Source: Pseudomonas sp. B21-028
GTDB taxonomy: Bacteria; Pseudomonadota; Gammaproteobacteria; Pseudomonadales; Pseudomonadaceae
DNA length: 64,000 nt
Assembly (NCBI RefSeq): GCF_024749045.1
Contig: NZ_CP087184.1
Coordinates: forward strand, 310,001-374,000
Direction: 5' to 3'
This document shows positions 8,478-17,948 of the stretch, in pieces. The position numbers and the translations under genes are program-made. A model generated the notes under the pieces. It ran no database searches. It was not told the origin of the DNA and worked only from the letters and a program-made list of their open reading frames with translations. Within the stretch, counting starts at the first letter, position 1. Every line of letters starts with the position of its first letter.

Positions 8478-9355
8478 TGTCGCTCGGCAAGACACTGCTG
8501 CAACGCGCTTCGCCAGTCTGGCTGGCTCACTCCCCATTCCCGGAGCAGACGTGTGCAATCCAGGCGCGAGTTCAGCGGGCGTGGAGCCGGCGTCGGGTAG
8601 TCGCTGGACGGGATAGGCTCAATGACCGCACAAGGCATGTGCTGCTTGACCAACTGTTCACCGATGGCCTGGGCAAAACCGAACCAGGATGTCTCGCCTT
8701 GGGCCGTCAGGTGATAGGTGCCCCAGGCGCCGCACCGACCCGTCATCCAGTGCTCGATAAGCCTGGCGGTACTGTCGGCAATGGTTCCAGCCCAGGTCGG
8801 TGCTCCGATCTGGTCGGCGACCACCCGCAGGTTTGGTTTTTCCTGGAGCAGACGCTGCATGGTCAGGAGAAAGTTGCGGCCTTCGGTCGAATACACCCAA
8901 CTGGTGCGCAATATCAGGTGCTGGCCACCGGCTTGGCGAATGGCATCCTCGCCGGCCAGTTTGCTGCGTCCATAGACGCTCAGCGGGTTGGGTGTGTCGT
9001 CTTCTGAGTAGGGCTCTGGCTTGCGGCCATCGAAGACATAATCGGTGGAGTAGTGAATCAGCGGGACGCCCAGCTCATTTGCTGCGAGGGCCAGGATCCC
9101 CGGTGCGGTGGCGTTGATGGCAAAGGCCAGTTCCGGCTCGCTCTCGGCCTGGTCGACGGCCGTGTGCGCGGCGGCGTTGATGATCAGGTCGGGATGCAGG
9201 GCATCTATGCGGGAGCGCAGCTGATCCGGGCGCGCCAGGTCAAGCTGATCGCTGCCGCGCACGATCAGCTCGCCGGTGTCGGCCAGGCGCGATTGGAGTG
9301 CCCGGGACACCTGGCCGTTCTTGCCGATGACCAGGATTCGCAAGGGCTCACTCAT
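8474..9355 (-). CDS. rfbD: dTDP-4-dehydrorhamnose reductase RfbD/RmlD
   Basis: A 293-residue NADPH-dependent reductase, the last step of dTDP-L-rhamnose synthesis. The N-terminal Rossmann motif GKNGQVSRAL replaces the usual GxxGxxG with the RmlD-type variant, and STDYVFDG and the catalytic YGRSKLAGE (Tyr, Lys) follow. It is last in the rfbBACD operon and overlaps rfbC by four bases. The stop codon TAG (8474-8476) is the end of the neighbouring MITE-like element, so the native C-terminus may have been altered slightly; the core fold looks complete. Confidence 0.93.
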   Translation of the reverse strand: MSEPLRILVIGKNGQVSRALQSRLADTGELIVRGSDQLDLARPDQLRSRIDALHPDLIINAAAHTAVDQAESEPELAFAINATAPGILALAANELGVPLIHYSTDYVFDGRKPEPYSEDDTPNPLSVYGRSKLAGEDAIRQAGGQHLILRTSWVYSTEGRNFLLTMQRLLQEKPNLRVVADQIGAPTWAGTIADSTARLIEHWMTGRCGAWGTYHLTAQGETSWFGFAQAIGEQLVKQHMPCAVIEPIPSSDYPTPAPRPLNSRLDCTRLLREWGVSQPDWRSALQQCLAERH

Positions 9356-9897
9356 GGGAATAGGTCGGCTTCATGCAGGAACTTACCGTTCTGGTCCTTG
9401 GACGAGAGGGTGGGCGTGCCCTCCAACTCCCAGTCGATAGCCAGGTCCGGATCGTCCCAGCGGATGCAGCGCTCGGCCGCGGGCGCGTAGTAATCCGTGG
9501 TTTTATAGAGAAAATCCGCTGACTCGCTCAGTACCATGAAACCGTGGGCGAAGCCTGGCGGAATCCACAGCTGCCGCTGGTTCTGCGCCGACAGGCGCAC
9601 GCTCTCCCACTGGCCAAAAGTGGGTGAGCTACGGCGAATGTCCACAGCCACGTCCAGTACTTCGCCGGCGATGACACGCACGAGCTTTCCCTGGGCCTGT
9701 TCGATCTGATAATGCAGGCCGCGCAGCACACCCTTGGCCGAGCGCGAATGGTTGTCCTGGACAAACTGCAGGTCACAGCCAGTGGCTTCGGCGAACGCCC
9801 GGGCATTGAAACTTTCGTAGAAAAAGCCGCGGTCGTCACCGAAGACTTTCGGCTCGATGATCAGGACGTCCGGCAATCGGGTGGCGATGACGTTCAA
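9352..9897 (-). CDS. rfbC: dTDP-4-dehydrorhamnose 3,5-epimerase RfbC/RmlC
   Basis: A 181-residue cupin epimerase acting third in dTDP-L-rhamnose synthesis. Diagnostic segments are [20 protein letters not shown], which holds the catalytic histidine, [15 protein letters not shown], and [14 protein letters not shown]. Length is typical. Four-base overlaps on both sides (with rfbA and rfbD) show tight translational coupling. Confidence 0.95.
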   Translation of the reverse strand: MNVIATRLPDVLIIEPKVFGDDRGFFYESFNARAFAEATGCDLQFVQDNHSRSAKGVLRGLHYQIEQAQGKLVRVIAGEVLDVAVDIRRSSPTFGQWESVRLSAQNQRQLWIPPGFAHGFMVLSESADFLYKTTDYYAPAAERCIRWDDPDLAIDWELEGTPTLSSKDQNGKFLHEADLFP

Positions 9898-10769
9898 CGT
9901 GATTCTCCGGCGACCTTGAACAGGTACTGTCCGTAGCCGGTCTTGCCGAAGTACTCGGCGCGCTCAAGGATGTGCTCGCGGCTGACCCAGCCCTGTTGGT
10001 AGGCAATTTCTTCCAGGCACGCCACTTTCAGGCCTTGGCGATGCTCGATGGTCTGCACGTATTGCGAGGCTTCCAGCAGACTGTCGTGGGTGCCGGTGTC
10101 CAGCCAGGCGAAACCGCGACCGAATCGCTCGACATGCAGGTCGCCACGTTGCAGATAGACGTTGTTGACGTCGGTGATTTCCAGTTCACCGCGTTTGGAC
10201 GGTTTTATCGCCTTGGCGATCTGGATCACGTCGTTATCGTAGAAATACAGGCCGGTGACTGCATAGCTGGATTTGGGCTCGACGGGTTTTTCTTCAATGG
10301 AAAGGGCATGGCCGTCAGCATCGAAATCGATCACACCAAAACGCTCGGGATCCTTGACCCAATAGCCGAATACGGTCGCCCCCCGCTGTCGATTGACGGC
10401 GGTTTGCAGCTGTTCGCCGAAGTGCTGTCCATGGAAAATGTTGTCACCCAGGATCAGGCACACCGGATCGCTGCCAATGAATTGTTCGCCGATCAGGAAT
10501 GCTTGTGCCAAGCCGTCTGGTGAGGGCTGTTCGGCATAACTGATCTGCACGCCGAATTGGCTGCCACTGCCTAGCAGGTTGCGATATTGCGGCAGATCCT
10601 GTGGTGTGGAGATCACCAGGATGTCCTTGATACCCGCAAGCATCAGTACCGAGATCGGGTAGTAGATCATCGGTTTGTCGTAAACCGGCAGCAGTTGCTT
10701 GGAAACCCCTAGGGTAATCGGGTGCAGCCGTGTGCCGGAACCACCGGCCAGAACAATGCCCTTCATCAT
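9894..10769 (-). CDS. rfbA: Glucose-1-phosphate thymidylyltransferase RfbA/RmlA
   Basis: A 291-residue nucleotidyltransferase making dTDP-glucose, the first step of the dTDP-rhamnose pathway. The N-terminal signature [17 protein letters not shown] is the nucleotide-binding loop, followed by [16 protein letters not shown] and LGDNIFHG. I chose the ATG at 10769, which overlaps the rfbB stop as ATGA and gives the family N-terminus; a longer frame adds about 25 unconserved residues inside rfbB. It also overlaps rfbC by four bases. Confidence 0.94.
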   Translation of the reverse strand: MMKGIVLAGGSGTRLHPITLGVSKQLLPVYDKPMIYYPISVLMLAGIKDILVISTPQDLPQYRNLLGSGSQFGVQISYAEQPSPDGLAQAFLIGEQFIGSDPVCLILGDNIFHGQHFGEQLQTAVNRQRGATVFGYWVKDPERFGVIDFDADGHALSIEEKPVEPKSSYAVTGLYFYDNDVIQIAKAIKPSKRGELEITDVNNVYLQRGDLHVERFGRGFAWLDTGTHDSLLEASQYVQTIEHRQGLKVACLEEIAYQQGWVSREHILERAEYFGKTGYGQYLFKVAGESR

Positions 10770-11848
10770 GCAATCGATTCCTTTTCGTCGAGCGAGCCGA
10801 GGCGCTCGCCCTGATAGCTGCCGTCCTGGACACGTCGGCACCATTGGAGGTTTTCAAGATACCACTGCACGGTTTTGCGCAGGCCCGTGTCGAAGGTTTC
10901 CCTGGGCGTCCAGCCCAGCTCCCGCTCGATCTTGCCAGCGTCGATGGCATAGCGCAGGTCGTGGCCGGGGCGATCTCTGACGAAGGTGATCAGGTCGACA
11001 TAGCGCTCGATCCCTTCGGGCTTGTTGGGCGCCAGTTCTTCGAGCAACGCGCAGATGCTGCGTACGACATCGATGTTTTTCTGTTCATTGTGGCCGCCAA
11101 TATTGTAGGTCTCGCCGACCACGCCTTCGGTGACGACTTTCAGCAATGCCTGGGCATGGTCTTCGACATACAACCAATCCCGCACCTGTTGCCCGTCGCC
11201 GTACACCGGCAATGGCTTACCGGCCAAGGCGTTGAGGATCACCAGCGGAATCAGCTTTTCAGGGAAGTGGAACGGCCCATAGTTGTTGGAACAATTCGTC
11301 AGCAGCACGGGCAAGCCGTAGGTGCGCTGCCAGGCACGGACCAGATGGTCGGACGCCGCCTTGCTGGCGGAATAAGGGGAGCTGGGTGCGTACGCAGTGG
11401 TTTCGGTGAACAGGTCATCCACGCCGTGCAGGTCACCGTACACTTCGTCAGTGGAGATATGGTGGAAACGAAACGCCTGTTTCTGCGGTTCCGGCAGGGC
11501 CTGCCAGTAGGCACGGGTAGCTTCCAGAAGGCTGTAGGTGCCCACGATATTGGTCTGGATGAAGTCCGCCGGGCCATCAATGGAGCGATCCACATGGGAC
11601 TCCGCTGCCAGATGCATGATCGCATCGGGCTTGAACCGCGCCAGCACTGCACTGACGGTGGCTTGATCGACGATATCGGCTTGTACGAACTCATAACGAC
11701 TGTCGTGATCGACGCTGCTCAGCGATTCGAGATTGCCAGCGTACGTCAACTTATCGAGGTTCAGGAGCTGGTGTTCGGTATCAAGGATCAAATGCCGTAC
11801 GAGGGCCGAGCCGATGAAACCGGCACCGCCAGTGATGAGAATGCGCAT
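10766..11848 (-). CDS. rfbB: dTDP-glucose 4,6-dehydratase RfbB/RmlB
   Basis: A 360-residue extended short-chain dehydrogenase, the second pathway step and the first gene of this operon. It shows the NAD-binding [14 protein letters not shown] near residue 7, the catalytic STDEVYGDL (Thr-Asp-Glu) and YSASKA (Tyr, Lys). The start at 11848 (MRILITGG) fits the family and has an AAAAAGG ribosome-binding site; further in-frame starts upstream add unconserved residues. The gene is divergent from the kinase/aminotransferase fusion gene, and the 252-base gap between them should hold both promoters. Confidence 0.94.
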   Translation of the reverse strand: MRILITGGAGFIGSALVRHLILDTEHQLLNLDKLTYAGNLESLSSVDHDSRYEFVQADIVDQATVSAVLARFKPDAIMHLAAESHVDRSIDGPADFIQTNIVGTYSLLEATRAYWQALPEPQKQAFRFHHISTDEVYGDLHGVDDLFTETTAYAPSSPYSASKAASDHLVRAWQRTYGLPVLLTNCSNNYGPFHFPEKLIPLVILNALAGKPLPVYGDGQQVRDWLYVEDHAQALLKVVTEGVVGETYNIGGHNEQKNIDVVRSICALLEELAPNKPEGIERYVDLITFVRDRPGHDLRYAIDAGKIERELGWTPRETFDTGLRKTVQWYLENLQWCRRVQDGSYQGERLGSLDEKESIA

Positions 11849-12100
11849 CCGGTTAAGCCTTTTTTCCATGAGACGACAAAATATGGAGCATAGCTTGTCG
11901 GCATGCGGATGACGGTGCAAGCGGGATATTCGGGGATGTCCCCGAATCGGCAGGTCAACCCAGGATGAGGATACTGGCCAAAGGCATCCGTCAGTCCGCA
12001 GAAGACGTGCAAATGTCCTCTTCCAACAAAGAGGGGTTGCTTATTCTTCGGCTCAATGGCGTGATAGGTGTTCAATAAAAACTACATCAGGGGTCGTTGT

Positions 12101-15013
12101 ATGCCACTCGCTACGTTGGTTCATCGTGCCAGTTTGCCCAGTCCACAGATCAGCGCCGAGCAGGCGTTGGTGCTGCTGCGCTTGAACTACGGCCTCAGCG
12201 GCGACTTGCGACCCCTTGGCAGCCAGCAAGATCTCAACTACCGGGTCGACAGCGATCGCGGGCGATTTGTGTTGAAAATTTGCCATGGTGACTACGCTGT
12301 CCAAGAGCTCCAGGCCCAACATGCGGCGCTCGGGCAACTGGCCAGCCACGGCACGGTAAAAGTGCCACGGGTGATCGTGGCCAGTAACGGCCAGGACCTG
12401 TTGACGCTCGACGTTGACGGACAGGCGGTTCACGTAAGGTTGCTGGAATACATCGACGGCCAGCCCCTGACCCAACTCAAGCATCTGGGCCTGGAGCTGG
12501 TGAGTGGCCTGGGGCGCTTGTGTGCGGAAGTCGACCTGGTCCTGGCCGCATTCGACCATCCGGGCCTGGAGCGTACCCTGCAATGGGATGCCCGCCATGC
12601 CGATGCGCTGATCGGCCATCTGCTGCCGGTCATCCGGGACGATCAACGACGCGGCCTGGTCGCCGAGGTTGCGCAACAGGCCGAGCGCCGCCTGCATCCG
12701 CTCAAGTCCCATCTGCCGGTGCAAGCCATCCACATGGACCTGACCGATGACAATGTCGTCTGGCAGCGCGATGCCCAGCGACAGTGGCAATTGCAAGGCG
12801 TCATCGATTTTGGCGACCTGGTCCGCACCTGGCGCATCACCGAGCTGTCGGTGACTTGTGCGGCGTTGTTGCATCACGCCAATGGCGATCCGTTCTTCAT
12901 CCTGCCGGCGATCCAGGCTTATCACGCGACGAACCCGTTGCAGCGTGAGGAGCTGCTGGCGCTCTGGCCGCTGATTGTGGCGCGTGCCGCCGTGCTGGTG
13001 CTCAGTGGCGAACAACAGGTGTCCATCGACCCGGACAACGCCTACAGCCGCGCCAATCTGGAGCACGAATGGGAAATCTTCCGGGTTGCCCACTCGGTGC
13101 CGTTCGAACTGATGGAGGCGGCAATCCTGAGCGCCGTGGGCCAGAGCCTGCCACCGATCGCCAGCGAAGGCTTCGTACCGCTGTTGCCGACCCTGGTCGG
13201 CCGTGAGTTCGCTCTGATCGACCTGGGGGTGCTGAGCCCGCATTTCGAGGCCGGCAACTGGGAGCGGCCAGGTATCGATCAGCGTCTGCTGAGCGAGGCC
13301 GCCGCCGTTCACGGATTGGCCGCCAGTCGTTACGGCCAATACCGGTTGTCACGCACCCGGCCGGACAGTGCCGTGGAGCCTGATACCTGCCCGCTGCATG
13401 TGGAGCTGCATGTACCTCACGGCACGCCGCTCGAGTCGCCGTTCGCCGGGGTATTGCACAAGACCGCCGACGGTATGCTGCAACTGGACAGTTCGCAGTT
13501 GAGCATTCGGCTGTGGGGCGTGTCGTCGCCGCTGCATGCCGGGGCCGCGCTGGTCAAGGGACAGGTTTTGGGCGAAGTGGCTGGCCCGTTGCGGGTGCAG
13601 CTATGCCGGGGCGCGCACCTGAATCCTCCGTTGTTCTGTACCCCGTCCGCAGCCCCGGCCTGGCAGGCATTGTGTCCTTCACCGGCGGTATTGCTCGGGC
13701 TGGCTTGTGATGCCGAGGAGGAAGTCGACGCCAAGACATTGCTGGCCCGTCGCGATGCGAGCTTCGCCCGTACCCAGAAACATTATTACGTCGACCCGCC
13801 GCGTATCGAGCGTGGCTGGCGCAACCACCTGATCGACATGCAGGGGCGCTCCTACCTCGACATGCTCAATAACGTCGCGGTGTTGGGGCACGGTCATCCA
13901 CGCATGGCGGCCGTGGCTGCCCGGCAGTGGTCGTTGCTCAATACCAACTCCCGTTTCCACTACGCGGCGATTGCCGAATTTTCCGAACGGTTATTGTCAC
14001 TGGCGCCGTCAAACATGGATCGGGTGTTCCTGGTCAACAGCGGCACCGAGGCCAACGACCTGGCGATCCGCCTGGCCTGGGCCTACAGCGGCGGGCGGGA
14101 CATGCTCAGTGTGCTGGAGGCCTACCACGGTTGGTCGGTGGCGGCGGATGCGGTCTCGACGTCCATCGCCGACAACCCCAAGGCCTTGAGCAGCCGTCCG
14201 GACTGGGTGCACCCGGTGACCGCGCCCAATACTTATCGCGGTGAATTCCGTGGCCCCGACAGCGCGCCGGACTATGTGCGCAGTGTCGAGCACAACCTGG
14301 CGAAAATTGCCGAGCAGAAACGCCAACTCGCCGGTTTCATCTGCGAACCGGTTTACGGCAATGCCGGCGGTATCGCACTGCCACCTGGTTATTTGAAACA
14401 GGTCTATGGGCTGGTGCGCGAACGCGGCGGCGTGTGTATCGCTGATGAAGTGCAAGTTGGCTACGGGCGCATGGGCGAGTTTTTCTGGGGCTTCGAAGAG
14501 CAAGGCGTGGTGCCGGATATCATCACCATGGCCAAGGGCATGGGGAACGGCCAGCCGCTGGGCGCGGTCATCACCCGCCGGGAAATCGCCGAGGCGTTGG
14601 AAGCCGAGGGTTATTTCTTCTCGTCGTCCGGCGGCAGCCCGGTCAGTTGCCAGATCGGCATCGCGGTGCTGGATGTCATGGAGGAAGAAGGGCTCTGGGA
14701 AAACGCCCGGGTGGTAGGCGGTCATTTCAAGGCACGGCTGCAAGCCTTGATGGACCGATACCCATTGGTCGGCGCGGTGCACGGTTCCGGGTTCTATCTG
14801 GGCCTGGAGTTGGTCCGTAATCGCGACACACTGGAGCCCGCCACCGAAGAAACCGCGACGCTGTGCAACCGTCTTCGGGAGCTGGGCATCTTCATGCAGC
14901 CCACTGGCGACTATCTGAACATCCTCAAAATCAAGCCACCGATGATGACGACGCGTCAAAGCGTGGATTTCTTCGTCGATATGCTTTCAAAGGTGCTGGA
15001 CGAAGGACTCTGA
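12101..15013 (+). CDS. Kinase-like / M23-like / class III aminotransferase-like fusion protein
   Basis: A 970-residue three-part protein. Residues about 30-340 are an aminoglycoside phosphotransferase-fold kinase with the catalytic HMDLTDDN (H211, D213, N218) and the metal-binding DFGD (D236). Residues about 430-530 resemble a peptidase M23/lipoyl-like beta domain (SPFAGVLHKT, AALVKGQVLGEVAGP). Residues about 565-970 are a class III PLP enzyme: NSGTEANDLAIRLA, IADEVQVGYGRMG, and the PLP lysine K812 in TMAKGMGNG. Human homologues of the separate parts are hydroxylysine kinase and the AGXT2L1/AGXT2L2 phospholyases, so phosphorylation then elimination of an amino alcohol is plausible. The aguBA neighbours suggest an amine substrate. 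The start follows AGGGG. Confidence 0.85.
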   Translation: MPLATLVHRASLPSPQISAEQALVLLRLNYGLSGDLRPLGSQQDLNYRVDSDRGRFVLKICHGDYAVQELQAQHAALGQLASHGTVKVPRVIVASNGQDLLTLDVDGQAVHVRLLEYIDGQPLTQLKHLGLELVSGLGRLCAEVDLVLAAFDHPGLERTLQWDARHADALIGHLLPVIRDDQRRGLVAEVAQQAERRLHPLKSHLPVQAIHMDLTDDNVVWQRDAQRQWQLQGVIDFGDLVRTWRITELSVTCAALLHHANGDPFFILPAIQAYHATNPLQREELLALWPLIVARAAVLVLSGEQQVSIDPDNAYSRANLEHEWEIFRVAHSVPFELMEAAILSAVGQSLPPIASEGFVPLLPTLVGREFALIDLGVLSPHFEAGNWERPGIDQRLLSEAAAVHGLAASRYGQYRLSRTRPDSAVEPDTCPLHVELHVPHGTPLESPFAGVLHKTADGMLQLDSSQLSIRLWGVSSPLHAGAALVKGQVLGEVAGPLRVQLCRGAHLNPPLFCTPSAAPAWQALCPSPAVLLGLACDAEEEVDAKTLLARRDASFARTQKHYYVDPPRIERGWRNHLIDMQGRSYLDMLNNVAVLGHGHPRMAAVAARQWSLLNTNSRFHYAAIAEFSERLLSLAPSNMDRVFLVNSGTEANDLAIRLAWAYSGGRDMLSVLEAYHGWSVAADAVSTSIADNPKALSSRPDWVHPVTAPNTYRGEFRGPDSAPDYVRSVEHNLAKIAEQKRQLAGFICEPVYGNAGGIALPPGYLKQVYGLVRERGGVCIADEVQVGYGRMGEFFWGFEEQGVVPDIITMAKGMGNGQPLGAVITRREIAEALEAEGYFFSSSGGSPVSCQIGIAVLDVMEEEGLWENARVVGGHFKARLQALMDRYPLVGAVHGSGFYLGLELVRNRDTLEPATEETATLCNRLRELGIFMQPTGDYLNILKIKPPMMTTRQSVDFFVDMLSKVLDEGL

Positions 15014-15054
15014 CCCGAGGCTGATGTTTTCCTGGAGACTCGATTCTCCATTTG

Positions 15055-15100
15055 ATCGCGAATATTTCGATTTTTATCGGTGATATTCGCGATTTTTTTT
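15055..15100 (+). terminator. Intrinsic terminator after the fusion gene
   Basis: ATCGCGAATAT (15055-15065) pairs perfectly with ATATTCGCGAT (15083-15093), followed at once by a run of T to 15100. It lies 42 bases after the fusion gene stop, so aguBA probably has its own promoter downstream. Confidence 0.75.
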
Positions 15101-15143
15101 GCCTAAAATAATTTTTTAACTTTAAAGCTCGATTTTTATCGGT
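15067..15143. promoter_or_regulatory. Directly repeated 15-mer in the aguB upstream region
   Basis: TCGATTTTTATCGGT occurs exactly at 15067-15081 and again at 15129-15143, 62 bases (about six helical turns) apart. The stretch between is AT-rich, and the second copy runs into GGTTATAAAG, a possible -10 region. Each copy contains the small dyad CGAT/ATCG. It looks like a paired regulator site for aguBA; the first copy is also the loop of the terminator. Confidence 0.4.
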
Positions 15144-15230
15144 TATAAAGTCTTCGTTGCCCGACGCCATGGTTGCTTCGGGCCCGCCGTTATCCTCTTT
15201 GTCATCCGCTGCATCGCCCGGAGATGATTC

Positions 15231-16109
15231 ATGAGCCGTATCGTTACCGTTGCCGCCACCCAGATGGCCTGTTCCTGGGACCTCGAAGCCAACATCGAGA
15301 CCGCTGAAAATCGGGTTCGCGAGGCCGCAGCCAAAGGCGCCCAGATCATCCTGATCCAGGAATTGTTCGAGACTCCGTACTTCTGCCAGAAGACGAACCC
15401 GGACTACCTGCTGCTGGCGACCTCGGTTGAAGAGAACGTAGCCATCAGGCATTTCCAGAAGCTGGCGAAAGAGCTGCAGGTCGTGCTGCCGATCAGCTTC
15501 TTCGAGCTGGCCGGACGTGCGCGTTTCAACAGCATTGCAATCATCGACGCCGATGGTCGTAACCTGGGTGTGTACCGCAAGAGTCACATTCCGGACGGTC
15601 CGGGCTACCATGAGAAGTATTACTTCAACCCGGGTGATACCGGCTTCAAGGTCTGGAATACCCGTTATGCGAAGATTGGCGTGGGCATCTGTTGGGACCA
15701 GTGGTTTCCCGAATGTGCCCGCAGCATGGCGTTGCAGGGCGCGGAAATACTGTTCTACCCGACCGCCATCGGCAGCGAACCGCACGACAAGTCCATTGCA
15801 TCCCGTGATCACTGGCAGCGCGTGCAACAAGGTCATGCCGGCGCCAATGTGATGCCGCTGGTGGTCAGTAACCGTATTGGCAACGAGGAACAGGACGGTT
15901 ACGACATTACCTTCTATGGCTCGTCGTTCATCGCCAATCAGTTTGGCGAAAAAGTCCAGGAACTGAACGAAACCGAAGAAGGTGTATTGGTGCACAGCTT
16001 CGATCTCGATGAGCTGGAGCGCATGCGCAGTGCCTGGGGCATTTTCCGGGATCGCCGTCCGAACCTGTACGGAGCGATCAAAACCCTCGATGGCTCACTG
16101 GAGTCCTGA
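15231..16109 (+). CDS. aguB: N-carbamoylputrescine amidase AguB
   Basis: A 292-residue nitrilase-superfamily enzyme that hydrolyses N-carbamoylputrescine to putrescine, CO2 and ammonia. The catalytic triad is visible: E44 in QELFETPYF, K117 in YRKSHIPDGPG, C154 in GICWDQWFPE. Length matches the P. aeruginosa enzyme. It lies three bases upstream of aguA, so the two agmatine steps are co-transcribed, with the later enzyme encoded first. No aguR-type repressor gene adjoins them here. Confidence 0.95.
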   Translation: MSRIVTVAATQMACSWDLEANIETAENRVREAAAKGAQIILIQELFETPYFCQKTNPDYLLLATSVEENVAIRHFQKLAKELQVVLPISFFELAGRARFNSIAIIDADGRNLGVYRKSHIPDGPGYHEKYYFNPGDTGFKVWNTRYAKIGVGICWDQWFPECARSMALQGAEILFYPTAIGSEPHDKSIASRDHWQRVQQGHAGANVMPLVVSNRIGNEEQDGYDITFYGSSFIANQFGEKVQELNETEEGVLVHSFDLDELERMRSAWGIFRDRRPNLYGAIKTLDGSLES

Positions 16110-16112
16110 TTC

Positions 16113-17219
16113 ATGACAACGTTGCACAGCACTCCCCGCGCGGATGGTTTCTACATGCCTGCCGAGTGGGCAACCCAGACCCAGGTCTGGATGATCTGGC
16201 CCGAGCGCCCGGACAACTGGCGCTTGGGCGGCAAGCCTGCGCAGGCTGCCCACACAGCGGTCGCCAAGGCCATCGCCCGTTTCGAACCGGTGACCGTGGC
16301 GGTGTCTGCGGCTCAATATGAAAACGCCCGGGCGCGCCTCGACGTACCGAATGTCCGTCTGGTGGAAATGTCCAGCGACGACGCCTGGGTCCGGGATACC
16401 GGCCCGACGTTCGTCATCAATGACAATGGCGAGGTACGCGGTGTCGACTGGGACTTCAACGCCTGGGGCGGTTTTGACGGCGGCCTGTATTCACCGTGGA
16501 ACCGGGACTCGCAAATAGCCAGCAAGATCCTCGAGATCGAGCGCAGCCCGCGTTACCGCACTGAAGGTTTCGTGCTCGAGGGTGGTTCCATCCACGTCGA
16601 TGGCGAAGGCACCGTGATCACTACCGAGGAATGCCTGCTCAATCGCAACCGTAACCCGCACTTGAGTCGCGAGGAAATCGAGGCGGTGCTCAGTGCCCAA
16701 CTGGCGGTGGACAAGGTCATCTGGCTGCCGGACGGCTTGTTCAATGACGAAACCGACGGCCATGTGGATAACTTCTGCTGCTACGTGCGTCCTGGCGAAG
16801 TTCTGCTTGCCTGGACCGACGATCCACAGGACCCGAATTACGCACGCTGCCACGCCGCGATGGAGGTGTTGCAAAACAACACCGACGCCAAAGGGCGCTC
16901 GTTCATCGTGCATAAAATGCCAATTCCGGGGCCGATGTATGCCACCGAGGCGGAATGCGCCGGCGTGGACGCGGTGGAAGGTTCCCAGGAACGCAATCCG
17001 AGCGTGCGACTGGCCGGTTCCTACGTCAACTTCCTGATCGTCAATGGCGGCATCATCGCGCCAAGCTTCGACGATCCGCTGGATGCCACGGCCAGGGAGA
17101 TTCTGCAGAACCTGTTCCCAGAACACGAAGTGGTCATGGTTCCGGGTCGCGAACTGTTACTGGGGGGTGGGAATATCCATTGCCTTACTCAACAGCAACC
17201 GGCGCCGTACACAAAATGA
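16113..17219 (+). CDS. aguA: Agmatine deiminase AguA
   Basis: A 368-residue member of the guanidino-group-modifying (pentein) superfamily that converts agmatine to N-carbamoylputrescine. The catalytic cysteine is C357 in the C-terminal [12 protein letters not shown]. Upstream are the substrate-binding [12 protein letters not shown] and the [15 protein letters not shown] and [15 protein letters not shown] segments with the acidic and histidine residues of the active site. Length is the same as in P. aeruginosa. A strong terminator follows at 17291. Confidence 0.96.
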   Translation: MTTLHSTPRADGFYMPAEWATQTQVWMIWPERPDNWRLGGKPAQAAHTAVAKAIARFEPVTVAVSAAQYENARARLDVPNVRLVEMSSDDAWVRDTGPTFVINDNGEVRGVDWDFNAWGGFDGGLYSPWNRDSQIASKILEIERSPRYRTEGFVLEGGSIHVDGEGTVITTEECLLNRNRNPHLSREEIEAVLSAQLAVDKVIWLPDGLFNDETDGHVDNFCCYVRPGEVLLAWTDDPQDPNYARCHAAMEVLQNNTDAKGRSFIVHKMPIPGPMYATEAECAGVDAVEGSQERNPSVRLAGSYVNFLIVNGGIIAPSFDDPLDATAREILQNLFPEHEVVMVPGRELLLGGGNIHCLTQQQPAPYTK

Positions 17220-17290
17220 GTGGCGATGTAACAGCCAAGTGATATCGATTGCGTCGGCCCTGGGTCGGCGGTTTTGGATCCATTCAAGCG

Positions 17291-17323
17291 AGCCCGCAGC
17301 CCGATTGGGGTGCGGGCTTTTTT
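17291..17323 (+). terminator. Intrinsic terminator after aguBA
   Basis: AGCCCGCA and TGCGGGCT form an 8-bp stem around a 10-base loop, followed by TTTTT. It lies about 70 bases after the aguA stop. Confidence 0.85.
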
Positions 17324-17463
17324 GCGCTTGTTTAATGCCGACGCCGGATACATTGGCATAGCTCTTGTATCTGCATCCCGGCAGCTCCGAAGAGCGGAGC
17401 TGAGTTGTTTTGTAATAAACCTTGGATAAATTGGCCGCTCATCAACCAGGAGAGGGCGCTGGA

Positions 17464-17664
17464 ATGAATATGATAAGCGAGCGCACATGCCATCCCTTGA
17501 CCGTTAATGGTGAGTCGCTTCAAGCCCTGGCGCAGTGGTTGAAGTCCAACGGAACGCGTCAGATCAGAGAGCCTGATCCGCGTCGGTTGATCATGGAGCG
17601 CTACCCCGCTGGACTGTTCAGCGAGGCGGAGCTGGAAGCGTTGTGGGATGTCATGCAGGGATAA
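17464..17664 (+). CDS. Small conserved hypothetical protein
   Basis: A 66-residue protein I do not recognise. It is hydrophilic, begins MNMISERTCHPLTVNGESLQ and ends in an acidic helix (SEAELEALWDVMQG). No membrane segment or known motif is seen. A GGAGAGG ribosome-binding site precedes the ATG, and its own terminator follows at 17685, so it is probably a real single-gene unit. Confidence 0.65.
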   Translation: MNMISERTCHPLTVNGESLQALAQWLKSNGTRQIREPDPRRLIMERYPAGLFSEAELEALWDVMQG

Positions 17665-17684
17665 GAATTCGACGGATTGATAAG

Positions 17685-17715
17685 AAGCGCTGGCCGGGAT
17701 GGCAGCGCTTTTTTT
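17685..17715 (+). terminator. Intrinsic terminator after the small gene
   Basis: AAGCGCTG pairs with CAGCGCTT around a short GC loop and is followed by a run of T. Confidence 0.8.
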
Positions 17716-17742
17716 GTGTGCACGGACCAGAGACTGAAACAG

Positions 17743-17839
17743 CCCCTGTGGGAGCGAGCCTGCTCGCGATAGCGGTGTACCGGCTGGCATCGATGTAACT
17801 GATCCATCGCTATCGCGAGCAGGCTCGCTCTCACAGGGG
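17743..17839. repeat. Paired REP palindrome
   Basis: CCCTGTGGGAGCGAGCCTGC at the left is mirrored at the right (GCAGGCTCGCTCTCACAGGG). The spacer also contains GATAGCG/CGCTATC inner arms, so the whole unit can form a long hairpin. Confidence 0.85.
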
Positions 17840-17948
17840 AACGGGATTCGACCGATTCAAGAAACAGACTGAAAGCCATTCCGACGTTTTTCCGCGGCAT
17901 TCCTGAAGCTACGCTGCCGTTATCAGTCCTTACGGCAGCGGAGTTTCC

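Noticed and set aside
15014..15230. aguB upstream region considered as a riboswitch
   Set aside because: The only stable fold is the short terminator of the previous gene; no conserved aptamer pattern is recognisable.
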